The position numbers and the translations under genes were made by a program. A stretch of 64,000 bases of DNA, from NCBI RefSeq assembly GCF_014202945.1, contig NZ_JACHHW010000013.1, forward strand, positions 1-64,000. Reading direction: 5' to 3'. The notes under the pieces are model-generated. The model searched no databases and was not told where the DNA came from. It worked only from the letters and a program-made list of their open reading frames with translations. Numbering within the stretch: position 1 is the first letter of the stretch; each line of letters begins with the position of its first letter. The stretch comes from Zhongshania antarctica. GTDB taxonomy: Bacteria > Pseudomonadota > Gammaproteobacteria > Pseudomonadales > Spongiibacteraceae. Below, in pieces: positions 1 to 8,512 of this stretch.

Positions 1-95
1 ACCACCTGATCCCATCCCGAACTCAGAAGTGAAACGTGTCATCGCCGATGGTAGTTTGGGGTTTCCCCATGCGAGAGTAGGTCATCGCCAGGCTT
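1..95 (+). rRNA. rrf: 5S ribosomal RNA, 3' part
   Basis: The sequence matches the 3' three quarters of a gammaproteobacterial 5S rRNA: the conserved stretch CCGAACTCAGAAGTGAAA, the GCCGATGGTAGT segment, and the closing CCCATGCGAGAGTAGG. It ends at the helix I strand GCCAGGC. Roughly the first 28 bases lie before the window, so an rRNA operon on the plus strand ends here. A rho-independent terminator follows directly. Confidence 0.95.
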
Positions 96-106
96 CTAAA
101 TAAAAC

Positions 107-139
107 ACCCCGTTCAGCTTATGCTGGACGGGGTTTTTT
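107..139 (+). terminator. Rho-independent terminator of the rRNA operon
   Basis: A 12-bp stem (107-118 with 123-134, one G-T pair) closes on a TTAT loop and runs into six T residues. It lies 12 bases after the 5S rRNA. Confidence 0.9.
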
Positions 140-442
140 ATTTAGGATGCGAGGAGCGTCTCTCACTAAATACCGGGCTCATGCGACGCAGCCTGTACCG
201 CAGGTACGGAGGAGGTGCGATGTAGCGAAGCGGAAGCGTCCCAAAGGGATTGCGAGCACTGCTCGCAACACAAAGTAGGTCATCACTACGCGCCAAACTT
301 TATTAAGTGCTGCAACGCTGGTTTTTTAGTCCTTTTTATAACCCGCAGTACCCGCGGCAGCTCAACGCTAGACGGGAGACGGAAGGCGCAAAAGATAAAA
401 TCAACACCAAGTCTCCGGTTCCCAGCCTTACGCAATACCCAC
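140..442. other. Intergenic region without a convincing gene
   Basis: I see no supported gene here. Reading frames of 70-108 codons exist but lack ribosome binding sites, and they run through a terminator hairpin. Two small inverted repeats are visible, GTACC/GGTAC near 195-207 and TTGCGAGCA/TGCTCGCAA at 249-267. Neither has an assigned role. Confidence 0.5.
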
Positions 443-475
443 AAAAAAGCCCCAGCAAGATTTCCTGCTGGGGCT
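443..475 (-). terminator. Terminator, probably bidirectional, after the CSLREA lipoprotein genes
   Basis: AGCCCCAGCA (448-457) pairs with TGCTGGGGCT (466-475). Read on the minus strand the stem runs into the complement of an A-tract at 443-448. It therefore terminates the two minus-strand lipoprotein genes that end at 550. A T-rich tail on the plus side suggests it can work in both directions. Confidence 0.8.
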
Positions 476-549
476 TTTGTTTTTTTAGCGTTCCCACCTG
501 CCAAGGGGCGTATGCTTAAGCTTTCTTGTCATCGCAAATAGTTGTTGAG

Positions 550-1881
550 TTACGTCTCGTCTTGCATTGCGCCACTATCACATACGTTTTCTCTCTGAGC
601 GCCACGTTGATCTTGAGCGGGGCATCGGTCCATTAGGCCATTTTCAAGTGCGGGACTGGTTGCGAAGGGGGCGTGGGTGTCGGTAGGGCCGCCATTGTCA
701 GCGAGTTCATCTAACTCTGGGTTGGTAGAATTCTGGTCATTTGTAAAATTTAGGTTACAGCTGTCGTCATCGGATATATTGCCGCCGAGTGAGTGGATAG
801 CCGAGATAGTATTTTTACAGTTTGCAGGACCTCGTGTGGAGGTGTTGCCAGCAATTATTGTGTTAATTAATTCGACCGGGCGTCCGAAAACTTCACTGCC
901 AATTTCCTGAAATACCCCGCCAGGATCACCTTGATAGGACGTCGCGATATTGAGTCCGCCACCGCCAATGACCGCGTGATTGTTGACTATAGTGGAGTTG
1001 ATGATGGTGACTGGGCCGCCGCCGCGTGCATCTATTCCGCCGCCTTCACCTTGTGTGCCGCCGTCATAGGTACTGTCTGAACAGCAATCTTCTAGTATGC
1101 GATTGTTGCTAATTGTCGAGTTGATGACCAGACCCGCAGCATCAAAGCGAATCCCACCGCCTTCGCTTTCAGCGGTGTTATCACTGATGGTACTTGAATC
1201 TATAATCGCGGAGCTACTTGGCGTATTGAAAATGCCGCCGCCATAGCCGCTAGTGTTGCCGCTAATAGTGCATCGCGTAACGGTTAATTGGCCTTGATTG
1301 AAGATTCCGCTGGCGGATCCTCCGGTTATGGTTAGGTCGGAAATAGATAAAATTGCGTTTGGCCCAACACCGAATACTCGGTCAATTCCATTGCCATCTA
1401 AAATAGTTTTTCGGGCGCCTGCGCCGCGAATGTTGGTGGAACCAAGGATCGATAGCATTCCAGCATCGGAGGTGCCCTCGGCTACAACGGTTGGTATAAG
1501 TGGCGGCTCTATAAATTTATAGTGGCCTGGAGGCATAATTATTACGTTAGTGTGGGTGAATGGATTTGTACTCAGCAGTATTGTGGCATTAGATTCCTGA
1601 ACGGCTGCTCGTAAACTGCAACCCCCGGTCTCTGTTTCACAGAGGCCATCACCTTGTAATATATCTGGTTCGTCACCCTCGTAATCGACGATAAAGGTGC
1701 CCGGTGATGCCGGGCTGAACGGTGGGGAGTTATCCTGACTTTCTTGTGCCGTATTACTTGGGTTTTGATTATTTCCGGGCGAACTTGAGCCTCCGCCGCA
1801 AGCACTTTGAAATACCAGTGCAGCTGCAATAAGTAGGCGTGGGACAGTGAATTTTAAAACGCTGCTACAAAAACTATTCAT
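550..1881 (-). CDS. CSLREA-type beta-helix lipoprotein (choice-of-anchor Q domain)
   Basis: This is a 443-residue exported lipoprotein. The N-terminus is a signal peptide ending in the lipobox QSAC (Cys28), followed by a Gly/Ser-rich linker. Near residue 88 is the segment CSLRAAVQESN, a variant of the CSLREA motif. Residues about 150-340 are built from short Gly/Asn/Ser-rich repeats of the type ITGGSASGIFNQG and IINSTIVNNH, as expected for a right-handed parallel beta-helix. The C-terminus, with DQRGAQR and CDSGAMQ, fits a choice-of-anchor Q domain. Family members are surface or outer-membrane proteins, often linked to binding or cleaving polysaccharide, but substrate and activity cannot be read here. 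It lies 19 bp behind a paralogue and shares its transcript. Confidence 0.75.
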   Translation of the reverse strand: MNSFCSSVLKFTVPRLLIAAALVFQSACGGGSSSPGNNQNPSNTAQESQDNSPPFSPASPGTFIVDYEGDEPDILQGDGLCETETGGCSLRAAVQESNATILLSTNPFTHTNVIIMPPGHYKFIEPPLIPTVVAEGTSDAGMLSILGSTNIRGAGARKTILDGNGIDRVFGVGPNAILSISDLTITGGSASGIFNQGQLTVTRCTISGNTSGYGGGIFNTPSSSAIIDSSTISDNTAESEGGGIRFDAAGLVINSTISNNRILEDCCSDSTYDGGTQGEGGGIDARGGGPVTIINSTIVNNHAVIGGGGLNIATSYQGDPGGVFQEIGSEVFGRPVELINTIIAGNTSTRGPANCKNTISAIHSLGGNISDDDSCNLNFTNDQNSTNPELDELADNGGPTDTHAPFATSPALENGLMDRCPAQDQRGAQRENVCDSGAMQDET

Positions 1882-1900
1882 AATTTACTCCAGAAACTTG

Positions 1901-3232
1901 TCACTCTGATTCGACGGCGCCGATATCACAGGTATTATTTTGGCCGCGAGCTATCCCACGTTGATCAACTGTCGTGCAGGTTTCGATCTTTCCCGCATCT
2001 ATTGCGGGGCTAGACGGTAATAGTAGATGTGTGTCGGTTGGCCCGCCGTTGTTTGCTAATGGTGCAAGAAAAGGTTCAACGCCCGGTAGGTCTCCCGCCT
2101 GATTCAAACCACAGCTGCCGTCGCTGTCTATATTGTTGCCCTGTGACAATATGCGCGAAAGGCCAACCGTCGTTAAGCAATCGGCGCTTTCAACCTCGGC
2201 GATATTGTTTGCGATAATTGTATTTTCTAAAATTAAATCAAAGTGTGGAATCTCGGCTGCGCCGGTCACTGGATCCGGCAGGGCGTCAATATATGCAGTG
2301 TCGAAATGTACTCCGGCGCCACCTTGGGAGGAGCTGTTAAATACAATTGTCGAATTCCGAATAATAGTGCCGATACCGCGAATGTCGATACCACCGCCTT
2401 GCGAGAAAGCGAACGGAACGCCTGTGCCGGCGGGGAGTGGATCTGCTAAACCCAGTGCCTCATTGTGGCTAATGGTCGAGTTTGTGATTGTTCCTCGGGT
2501 ATCTATGCGTATGCCGCCAGCTTGACCTTCAGCGATATTATGGCTAACCGTGCTGTCGTTTAGCTCTAGACTGCCGAGTGGGTTAACGAATATACCGCCG
2601 CCGCCACTGGATTGATTTTCTGTAATCAAAACCCGCGATAGTTTTAAATGCGCCTGAGAGTATATTCCGCCTCCCATGGTGTTGCCGTAACCGCCGGTTA
2701 TCGTCAAATCGGTGAATGCTGTGTCAGCGCCGCGATGTATTTCGAATACCCGATCTAGTTGTTGGGCGTCAATTATTGTTTCCCTTGCGCCTGCGCCTTG
2801 AATCGTCATTGGCGCCGTTATATTGAGTGACCCGGTTGCTTCGCTTGCGATGATTGGTCTAGCGATGGCGGCATCAAGTCCTAAATCACCTGTAGAAAGT
2901 GTATTGGGTATTGATAGCGCGTAGGTGCCTTCCGGTATAACTATGGTGTGCGGATTTCCTTCGGAATTCAGCACACTAGAATTCGCCTCCATGATTGCTG
3001 CGCGTAGCGTGCATGCGCCCTGCGCGGTCGCACATATTAGATCTCCGGGGGTCTCATCGACTTCGTCATCTGGGCTGTTAACTCTGAGGGCGTGTTCAGG
3101 TAGGTTTGTTATGTTCGCTGTTGTTTCCGGCAATTCAGCTTTACTGGCTGATCCACCACAAGCGGTCAGGCTGAGTATAGAAACCAAAATTGCTAGCTTC
3201 CGTTTGGTCAGGACATTTCGCGTTATACGCAT
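1901..3232 (-). CDS. CSLREA-type beta-helix lipoprotein, paralogue of the next gene
   Basis: This protein is also 443 residues and has the same architecture: lipobox LTAC (Cys25), a CSLREA-like motif ACTLRAAIMEANSS near residue 70, a beta-helix of repeated ITGG/NSTIS.N units, and a C-terminal DQRGIARGQNNTCDIGAVE anchor-Q motif. Start choice is supported by AAGGAG spaced seven bases before the ATG. It is the promoter-proximal member of a tandem duplication. Its 5' end faces a TetR-family gene across about 300 bp containing two matching palindromes, so repression by that regulator is likely. Enzymatic function is unknown. Confidence 0.75.
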   Translation of the reverse strand: MRITRNVLTKRKLAILVSILSLTACGGSASKAELPETTANITNLPEHALRVNSPDDEVDETPGDLICATAQGACTLRAAIMEANSSVLNSEGNPHTIVIPEGTYALSIPNTLSTGDLGLDAAIARPIIASEATGSLNITAPMTIQGAGARETIIDAQQLDRVFEIHRGADTAFTDLTITGGYGNTMGGGIYSQAHLKLSRVLITENQSSGGGGIFVNPLGSLELNDSTVSHNIAEGQAGGIRIDTRGTITNSTISHNEALGLADPLPAGTGVPFAFSQGGGIDIRGIGTIIRNSTIVFNSSSQGGAGVHFDTAYIDALPDPVTGAAEIPHFDLILENTIIANNIAEVESADCLTTVGLSRILSQGNNIDSDGSCGLNQAGDLPGVEPFLAPLANNGGPTDTHLLLPSSPAIDAGKIETCTTVDQRGIARGQNNTCDIGAVESE

Positions 3233-3436
3233 AATTCACTCCTTATATTTTTATTTTTAACTGTATTTCTAAGCGTAGTGCCCCCCCAAAACAAGCGGCA
3301 CCGTTCTATTTTCTATTAGGTATATGTCGTGGAACTCCTTTGTTGGCGCCCTAGCGATTAAATACGTTGTTGGTATGACGCAATTCACCATTCGTCATTA
3401 TTGAGTCCGAGAATGGCATCGCACTAATACTCAGTG

Positions 3437-3476
3437 TCACCATGTGGTGATTTAGTTAAATGTAACCACGTGGTGA
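3437..3476. promoter_or_regulatory. Pair of palindromic TetR-type operators
   Basis: TCACCATGTGGTGA (3437-3450) and TAACCACGTGGTGA (3463-3476) are two copies of one palindrome. Their centres are 26 bp apart, and the core ACCACGTGGT of the second is perfectly symmetric. They lie between the divergent lipoprotein genes and the TetR gene, close to the TetR start. Autorepression and control of the lipoproteins are inferred from position. Confidence 0.65.
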
Positions 3477-3528
3477 CATTTGTGTCAATCTACGTTAGTC
3501 TCGATTTCAGTTATTTTTAATTTCGGGC

Positions 3529-4200
3529 GTGAATGTGAGTGGCAAAATCGAAACTACAGCTAAGAAACTAGGGGGTGGGAAGGGGAATCCGTCCGTGTCT
3601 AAAGTGGGTGGCGGCCGAGATCGACTGTTGAAAGCAGCGTTACGTCTAGGCGCTAGGCAGCGGTCGATTGCAAATCTCGGCTTGAGGGAGCTGGCGCGGG
3701 AAGCCGGCATGCACCACACGGCAATATATCGCCACTTTAAATCGATAGATGAAGTTGCTGTTGCTTTAGTCGAACCGCTGTCTGCGCAATTGCGAGTAGA
3801 CCTTCGCTTTGCCCGACGAAGTGCGAATAGAGATGCCAACGATATGATTAGGGCGTCGACACTACGCTATTTTGACTATGTCCGAGAGCATCCGCTTGGT
3901 GTAATTTTTTGCGCTAGGGAGATTCATGGCGGTCTGCCTTGCCTTCGTGAGGCATTGCAGAAAATGCTAGATGAATTTGCCGCCGATAGCGCAGAAGATT
4001 TGTGCTTGCTTGGCTTAGATAAATTGTTACCTGACTATGAAATGCTCTTAACTTTGACGCGTTTGATTGCGCAGCACACGCTTTTTGCGGCGCTCGATTA
4101 TTTGGAGCAGAAAGAAAATAGTGACGTAATTGTTGAGCGAACTGTCATATTTGTGGAGTGTTTAATTGCGGGTGCTATTGCTCGTAATCGCAGTACTTGA
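3529..4200 (+). CDS. TetR/AcrR-family transcriptional regulator, FabR-like
   Basis: This 223-residue regulator has an N-terminal tail of about 28 basic or flexible residues followed by a TetR DNA-binding domain. The helix-turn-helix is clear around residues 50-72 (LGLRELAREAGMHHTAIYRHF). The ligand domain is mostly helical and resembles the FabR/YijC branch (REHPLGVIFCAREIHGG), which in known members senses acyl chains; that ligand is only a suggestion. I use a GTG start at 3529; GTG 3535 is an alternative and neither has a strong Shine-Dalgarno sequence. Two operator-like palindromes sit 50-90 bp upstream. The small NTF2-like gene follows by 50 bp. Confidence 0.8.
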   Translation: MNVSGKIETTAKKLGGGKGNPSVSKVGGGRDRLLKAALRLGARQRSIANLGLRELAREAGMHHTAIYRHFKSIDEVAVALVEPLSAQLRVDLRFARRSANRDANDMIRASTLRYFDYVREHPLGVIFCAREIHGGLPCLREALQKMLDEFAADSAEDLCLLGLDKLLPDYEMLLTLTRLIAQHTLFAALDYLEQKENSDVIVERTVIFVECLIAGAIARNRST

Positions 4201-4250
4201 AGAGTTTTGGGAATCCGATTAGCAGATTAAAATAATTATAAGGATAGAGA

Positions 4251-4649
4251 GTGAGTGATTTTCGTGCGCAACAAATTGCTATTGTCGAAACGTATTTAGA
4301 TGCGGGTTTATTGCAGCATAAGCCAGAGAATGTATTGTTCGCTGAGAACTGTACCCGCTGGGAGATGGGCTATGCCACGGGCAGCGGAGCGGCCCAATTG
4401 CGCGAGTTGTTAAAAGACCCCGCGTATGAGGGCAATGAGGCGATTGAGAATAGACGCTGGCTGGTAGAGGGCGATGAGGTCGATTGTTTTTATGATTTAA
4501 GAATAGCTGGTTTGCCCGAGCCGCTGAAAATAGCCACGCGGTTCACCATTGAGAATAAGTTGATTAGCCGCATTGAAATTTATGTGTGTGCTGGGGAGTT
4601 ACAACAAATAATCATGGATCAGGTTAAGGCACTGAGTGAAGGTTTATAA
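4251..4649 (+). CDS. NTF2/SnoaL-like fold protein
   Basis: This is a 132-residue soluble protein. The GTG start is preceded by AAGGAT at a good distance. Length and pattern fit the NTF2-like (SnoaL-type) cone fold: N-terminal helices (RAQQIAIVETYLDAGLL), then strands ending in an ISRIEIYV segment and a short C-terminal helix. Members of this superfamily bind or isomerise small hydrophobic ligands, but no specific catalytic set can be assigned. It lies 50 bp after the TetR gene on the same strand and may share its transcript. Confidence 0.55.
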   Translation: MSDFRAQQIAIVETYLDAGLLQHKPENVLFAENCTRWEMGYATGSGAAQLRELLKDPAYEGNEAIENRRWLVEGDEVDCFYDLRIAGLPEPLKIATRFTIENKLISRIEIYVCAGELQQIIMDQVKALSEGL

Positions 4650-4687
4650 TAAACGGGTAGCTGATTACGGGTTATTTGGAATAGCAC

Positions 4688-5656
4688 TCAGCATCCATTA
4701 ACGATATTTATTGCTTCTCCTCGCCGAAAAGCTGCTACGACTCTCACCGATTGATCGATTAGTGCCTGTCGCGCTTCACGGCTGCCCCACGCGTTGTGGG
4801 GCGTTACTATTAAATTGGGATGCTTGCAACTGAGCAGTGGGTTGCCATTTCTTGGCGGTTCTTCGGTGAGAACATCCACGCCTGCACCACCGATTAGGTC
4901 TTCGTTTAGTGCGCGAGCGAGATCGGCTTCGTTAACAATGCCACCCCTTGCGGTATTGATGAGGATAGCGTCGGGTTTCATTTTTTGCAGTGCAGCGAAA
5001 TTAATCAAATCGCGGGTTTGTTCATTTAGTGGGCAGTGGATGCTCAGTACATCACATTGCGGGAGCAACGCGTCGAGTGCTAAGCGCGGCGGTATTCGCT
5101 CGGCGTCAGTACCGGGGCGAGATTGCCAGGCGAGGATGTTCATGCCCATGGCGCGGCCAAAGTCGGCTACGCCCTGACCTGATGCGCCATAACCAATAAT
5201 ACCCAATGTCTTACCGCTGAGTTGGCGAATAGGCGGGTTCAGTAGGCAAAATTGATTGTGGGTTTGCCACTGTCCTTGCTGCACCGCAGCGTGGTAGCTG
5301 GGTAACTGACGCATTAATGCAAGTATGAGCATGGCACTGTGTTCGACTAGTGCGATACTGGAGTAGGCTACGTTATTGCACACCGTCACGCCGAATTCGG
5401 CGGCAGCAGCAAGGTCTATGTTGTTGGTGCCGGTGGCGAGTACGACGACTAGCTTCAGTTGTTTGGCGCTAGCAAAATGTTCGCGTTTGAGTTGTACCTT
5501 ATTGCTAAAAACAACATCTGCTCCGGCAATGCGTTCCGCAATGTCTGCTGCCGGCGTGTGCGGAAAAACATCGGCGCTGTCGACAGCGTTGCGCAATTTT
5601 TGCCAGTTCACATCTGCTGGGGCGAGGCTGTCGAGATCGAGAAAAACTCCGTGCAT
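4688..5656 (-). CDS. D-2-hydroxyacid dehydrogenase, glycerate/hydroxypyruvate reductase type
   Basis: This 322-residue NAD(P)-dependent enzyme interconverts 2-hydroxy and 2-keto acids. The Rossmann motif GIIGYGASGQGVA lies near residue 150. The catalytic Arg (NTARGGIVNE), Glu (TEEPP) and His (TPHNAW) of the D-isomer-specific family are all present. Sequence style (MHGVFLDLDSLAPADVNW at the N-terminus) is closest to HprA-like glycerate dehydrogenases of gammaproteobacteria, which reduce hydroxypyruvate in serine/C2 metabolism. The substrate is inferred, not shown. The gene precedes a membrane-protein gene on the opposite side by 29 bp, read in the same direction. Confidence 0.85.
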   Translation of the reverse strand: MHGVFLDLDSLAPADVNWQKLRNAVDSADVFPHTPAADIAERIAGADVVFSNKVQLKREHFASAKQLKLVVVLATGTNNIDLAAAAEFGVTVCNNVAYSSIALVEHSAMLILALMRQLPSYHAAVQQGQWQTHNQFCLLNPPIRQLSGKTLGIIGYGASGQGVADFGRAMGMNILAWQSRPGTDAERIPPRLALDALLPQCDVLSIHCPLNEQTRDLINFAALQKMKPDAILINTARGGIVNEADLARALNEDLIGGAGVDVLTEEPPRNGNPLLSCKHPNLIVTPHNAWGSREARQALIDQSVRVVAAFRRGEAINIVNGC

Positions 5657-5685
5657 GGCAGGAAAACCTTATTCTATTGGCGTTG

Positions 5686-6441
5686 CTAGTGGTTTGTAGT
5701 CGGCCCGCTATATTTGTCGGTCCAGTGCGGGAAATGCATGCGGTGCGAGGACAGCAATAGCGCCCCAGTTTGAAAAATTATATAGAGCTGTACATTGCCG
5801 TAGATCGCAAAGAAGGGCAGCGTCAGCAAGAGATTGGGTACGTGGCAGAAGAGCACCTTGCGCAAATTCCACTCTGGGTAATTGTGCGGTGGCGACACTT
5901 TAATGTCCCAGTAAAACTGTTGCCAGTTGCCGTTATAGATGGAAATAAGCGTAATAGTGATGAGTGTTGTCCACAGCAGCGAGAGTTGAAAAAGTTCGCT
6001 TAGGGCCCATAAACTAAGAAATAACTGGGCCTGACTCAGCCCCCATATGAGACCAAATAACGTTGTACTTAGCGGGTGCCATTGCCGACCGTCGGTGTAA
6101 GTGCCTTTGGCCCAGATGAATCCGTAGGCGCCAATAATAAGGAGGCTGCATAGCGCTAGGCTGGTGAGCCACAGTGGGTCATTGATTTGCTCCGGTGTCA
6201 CCAATGACCGCGTGAAAACAGCGTCGTTGACCCCGCAGAGTAGAGCGATGAGGGTGGTTGTACAAAAATAAATAATGGCGCGCAGCCAAGCGAGATCGGC
6301 GCGGTATTCGCTGTGCTCGGTGCTGCGTTTTAGCAAGCTGATTACGCAGATTACCGCAGTAATAATACAAACGCCGGCGAGCATATACTGCCACGTTTCG
6401 GAGAAAATAATACTCGGCGAGAAATAGGGCGCTTGCGACAC
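5686..6441 (-). CDS. Polytopic membrane protein of unknown function
   Basis: This is a 251-residue protein with about six or seven hydrophobic segments, including WQYMLAGVCIITAVICVISL near the N-terminus and VLFCHVPNLLLTLPFFAIYG near the C-terminus. The loops are short, so it is an inner-membrane protein. I recognise no family signature, catalytic motif or cofactor site. It ends 29 bp before the start of the 2-hydroxyacid dehydrogenase gene, which suggests co-transcription. Orientation matches the regA/regB/cyo block upstream, from which it is separated by 80 bp. Confidence 0.6.
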   Translation of the reverse strand: MSQAPYFSPSIIFSETWQYMLAGVCIITAVICVISLLKRSTEHSEYRADLAWLRAIIYFCTTTLIALLCGVNDAVFTRSLVTPEQINDPLWLTSLALCSLLIIGAYGFIWAKGTYTDGRQWHPLSTTLFGLIWGLSQAQLFLSLWALSELFQLSLLWTTLITITLISIYNGNWQQFYWDIKVSPPHNYPEWNLRKVLFCHVPNLLLTLPFFAIYGNVQLYIIFQTGALLLSSHRMHFPHWTDKYSGPTTNH

Positions 6442-6521
6442 AGCGGGACTTCCGTGAAATAATTTTTGGAAGTGTCGGACGATCAGTGGTGCAGTGTCAA
6501 GCTGGTCTTCGCGATGCGAAG

Positions 6522-7094
6522 TTATTTTACTTGCTGCTTGGCGAGCTTCCTCGCGAGTGTTCTTCGGTGCATTCCTAAGCGCCGGGCCGTTTCAGATATA
6601 TTAAAACCTGTCTCAGCAAGTGTTTCGTGAATGCGCTCCCACTCGAGGGTTTTTATCGAGGTAGCGCGGCCGCGAATTTCAACGGCAACATTGCCTTCTG
6701 CGTTATTGAATGCGGCTTCGATGTCGTCGGTGTTGGAGGGCTTGGCAAGATAATGACAGGCGCCGAGTTTTACTGCTTCTACCGCTGTGGCGATGCTTGC
6801 GTAGCCGGTGAGCACCACAATTAGCATGTCGGGGTCGTGTTTGTGCAAGGCCTGCACGCAGGCTAGGCCAGATGCTTCGCCATCTAATTTGAGGTCCACC
6901 ACCGCGTAACCGGGAGAGTGACTCTCTAATAAAATAAGTGCGCCGTTGAGACTGCTGGTGCTGAGCACCGAGTAGCCTCGGCGCTCGAAGGAGCGACTCA
7001 AAGTTCGCGCAAAAGCCGCATCGTCTTCAATCAGTAATAGGGTCGGTGCGCTGTTGTCGGTGCTTGCATCGGTGCTGCTGGAGTCGTTTGTCAT
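6522..7094 (-). CDS. regA: RegA/PrrA/RoxR-type redox response regulator
   Basis: This 190-residue response regulator has a receiver domain at about residues 17-130, with acidic pocket IEDD, phospho-acceptor Asp in VVDLKLDG, Thr in VVLTGYAS and Lys in YLAKPSN. The output is a short Fis-type helix-turn-helix (NISETARRLGMHRRTLARKL). This layout and the GMHRRTLxRxL helix are hallmarks of RegA/PrrA/ActR/RoxR regulators. These control respiratory oxidases and other redox-balanced pathways in known species. It starts 4 bp after the stop of the sensor kinase gene. The neighbouring cyo genes are an obvious candidate target, although no binding test is possible here. Confidence 0.9.
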   Translation of the reverse strand: MTNDSSSTDASTDNSAPTLLLIEDDAAFARTLSRSFERRGYSVLSTSSLNGALILLESHSPGYAVVDLKLDGEASGLACVQALHKHDPDMLIVVLTGYASIATAVEAVKLGACHYLAKPSNTDDIEAAFNNAEGNVAVEIRGRATSIKTLEWERIHETLAETGFNISETARRLGMHRRTLARKLAKQQVK

Positions 7095-7098
7095 TTGC

Positions 7099-8421
7099 TT
7101 AAACCTCCTTGAGTCGGAGTGCGTCTAGTGGCAGGCGCAGGCTGATTTCGGCGCCGCCATCGTGACGATTGCGGGCGCGTACTTGGCCGCCTAAAATTCG
7201 CGCCACATTGAACACAAGGAATAGTCCCAAGCCGCTGCCAGGCCGCCCCTTCGTGGATTGATAGGGTTGACCCAAGCGGTCGAATACTTCTTTGGCGAAG
7301 CCGGGGCCGCGGTCGATAACCCGTATCAGCACGTTGTCGTCTTGGCGGGAGACGGTGAGGCCGACCCATTCCGGTGAGGCTTCTAGGGCGTTGTCGAGCA
7401 GATTGCAGATGGTTTGTTTTAACACTGTGTCTGAGGCAATATCTAGATCTTCGCCAAATTGATTGTCAAAACTGAATTCACGGACTTTACGGGTGTTCCG
7501 CCACTCGTTGAGTAGCTCGTCGAAAAACGCACAGACGCTGGTTTCGCCGGAGGATTCACCACGGGTTTCCCCCGCCGACATAAGAATGCCGCTCACGATG
7601 GTTTTACAGCGCTTTACCTGAGTTTGCATCTCGGTGATTTCTTCGTGTAGATCCGGGTCGTCGTTAAGCGCGGGCATATGTCGCCAATCGCCTAAAATGA
7701 CGGCAATGGTGGCCAGTGGCGTACCAAGTTCATGGGCGGCACCCGAGGCGAGCAAGCCCATGCGCAAGATATGTTCTTCTTCTGCGGCGCGCTGGCGCAA
7801 TTCGGCCAGGCGGGCATCGTGTTCCCGATGGGTGCGATTAATGCGATTGATGAAAATGACTAGCAGGGCGGCGCTGAGCGCTAAACAGATCAACATGCCC
7901 TCAATGTAATAACTGCGGATGCCCAGGTGGTAATCTTTGGGAAGGTCGATGGGGCGACCAGCTTCGGCCAGCCAAAGAAAACACACGGTGGCAACGCCCA
8001 TAAGTACCCATGCGTAGACTTGGGTCAGGAGTACGGCGGCCAGGCCAATCTGGAGTAAATAGAGAAATACGAAGGGGTTAGTGGCGCCACCGCTGAAGAG
8101 GAGTTGTAAGGTTAGTGTGCCCATGTCTACCAGTAGGCCCGTAAACAACTCTGCAGTGCCTACTCGGCGCCGCATTCGCAAACTTAGCTCATTAAATGCA
8201 TTGAAGGCGACAAGTCCACCTAGCACGCTTAGCATTGGCTGCAGTGGCAGTTCGACGCCAAAGCCGTAATGAGTAACCAAAATGGTGAGTAATTGGCCGA
8301 GCACTGCCATCCAGCGCAACTGAACCAGCTGACGCATATGTTTGCCAAGGGTGTCGGTATCGTCGGATTCGGTTTGTCTTAGCAGCTGGTTTACGGCGGC
8401 CAGCGCTCTGGTGTCGGTCAT
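7099..8421 (-). CDS. regB: RegB/PrrB/RoxS-type redox-sensing histidine kinase
   Basis: This sensor kinase has about six N-terminal membrane helices followed by dimerisation and ATPase domains. Three RegB hallmarks are visible: the quinone-binding heptapeptide GGATNPF between membrane helices, the H-box AHELGTPLATI, and a cysteine in the motif KRCKTI after the H-box, matching the redox-active Cys265 of RegB. The kinase end has DNALEAS (N box) and GSGLGLFL (G box). I start at ATG 8421 because GGGGAG lies ten bases upstream; a longer frame to 8547 would overlap the SURF1 gene and lacks a binding site. RegB senses quinone redox state and cysteine oxidation, which fits its place behind a quinol oxidase. 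Confidence 0.92.
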   Translation of the reverse strand: MTDTRALAAVNQLLRQTESDDTDTLGKHMRQLVQLRWMAVLGQLLTILVTHYGFGVELPLQPMLSVLGGLVAFNAFNELSLRMRRRVGTAELFTGLLVDMGTLTLQLLFSGGATNPFVFLYLLQIGLAAVLLTQVYAWVLMGVATVCFLWLAEAGRPIDLPKDYHLGIRSYYIEGMLICLALSAALLVIFINRINRTHREHDARLAELRQRAAEEEHILRMGLLASGAAHELGTPLATIAVILGDWRHMPALNDDPDLHEEITEMQTQVKRCKTIVSGILMSAGETRGESSGETSVCAFFDELLNEWRNTRKVREFSFDNQFGEDLDIASDTVLKQTICNLLDNALEASPEWVGLTVSRQDDNVLIRVIDRGPGFAKEVFDRLGQPYQSTKGRPGSGLGLFLVFNVARILGGQVRARNRHDGGAEISLRLPLDALRLKEV

Positions 8422-8512
8422 TATTGTGTTTCTCCCCGGAGCTATTTTAGCTAAGGCGCTGTAGTGCTTCGTTTGCCAGTATACGCATGACGGGCTGAGT
8501 GCGCAGCCGCGT

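Noticed and set aside
261-300. A second 5S-like fragment (AAAGTAGGTCATC resembles the 5S end)
   Set aside because: The match is about 12 bases only and is not flanked by other 5S segments.
215-541. 108-codon open frame after the 5S rRNA
   Set aside because: It has no ribosome binding site, runs through the terminator hairpin at 443-475 and has no protein-like features.
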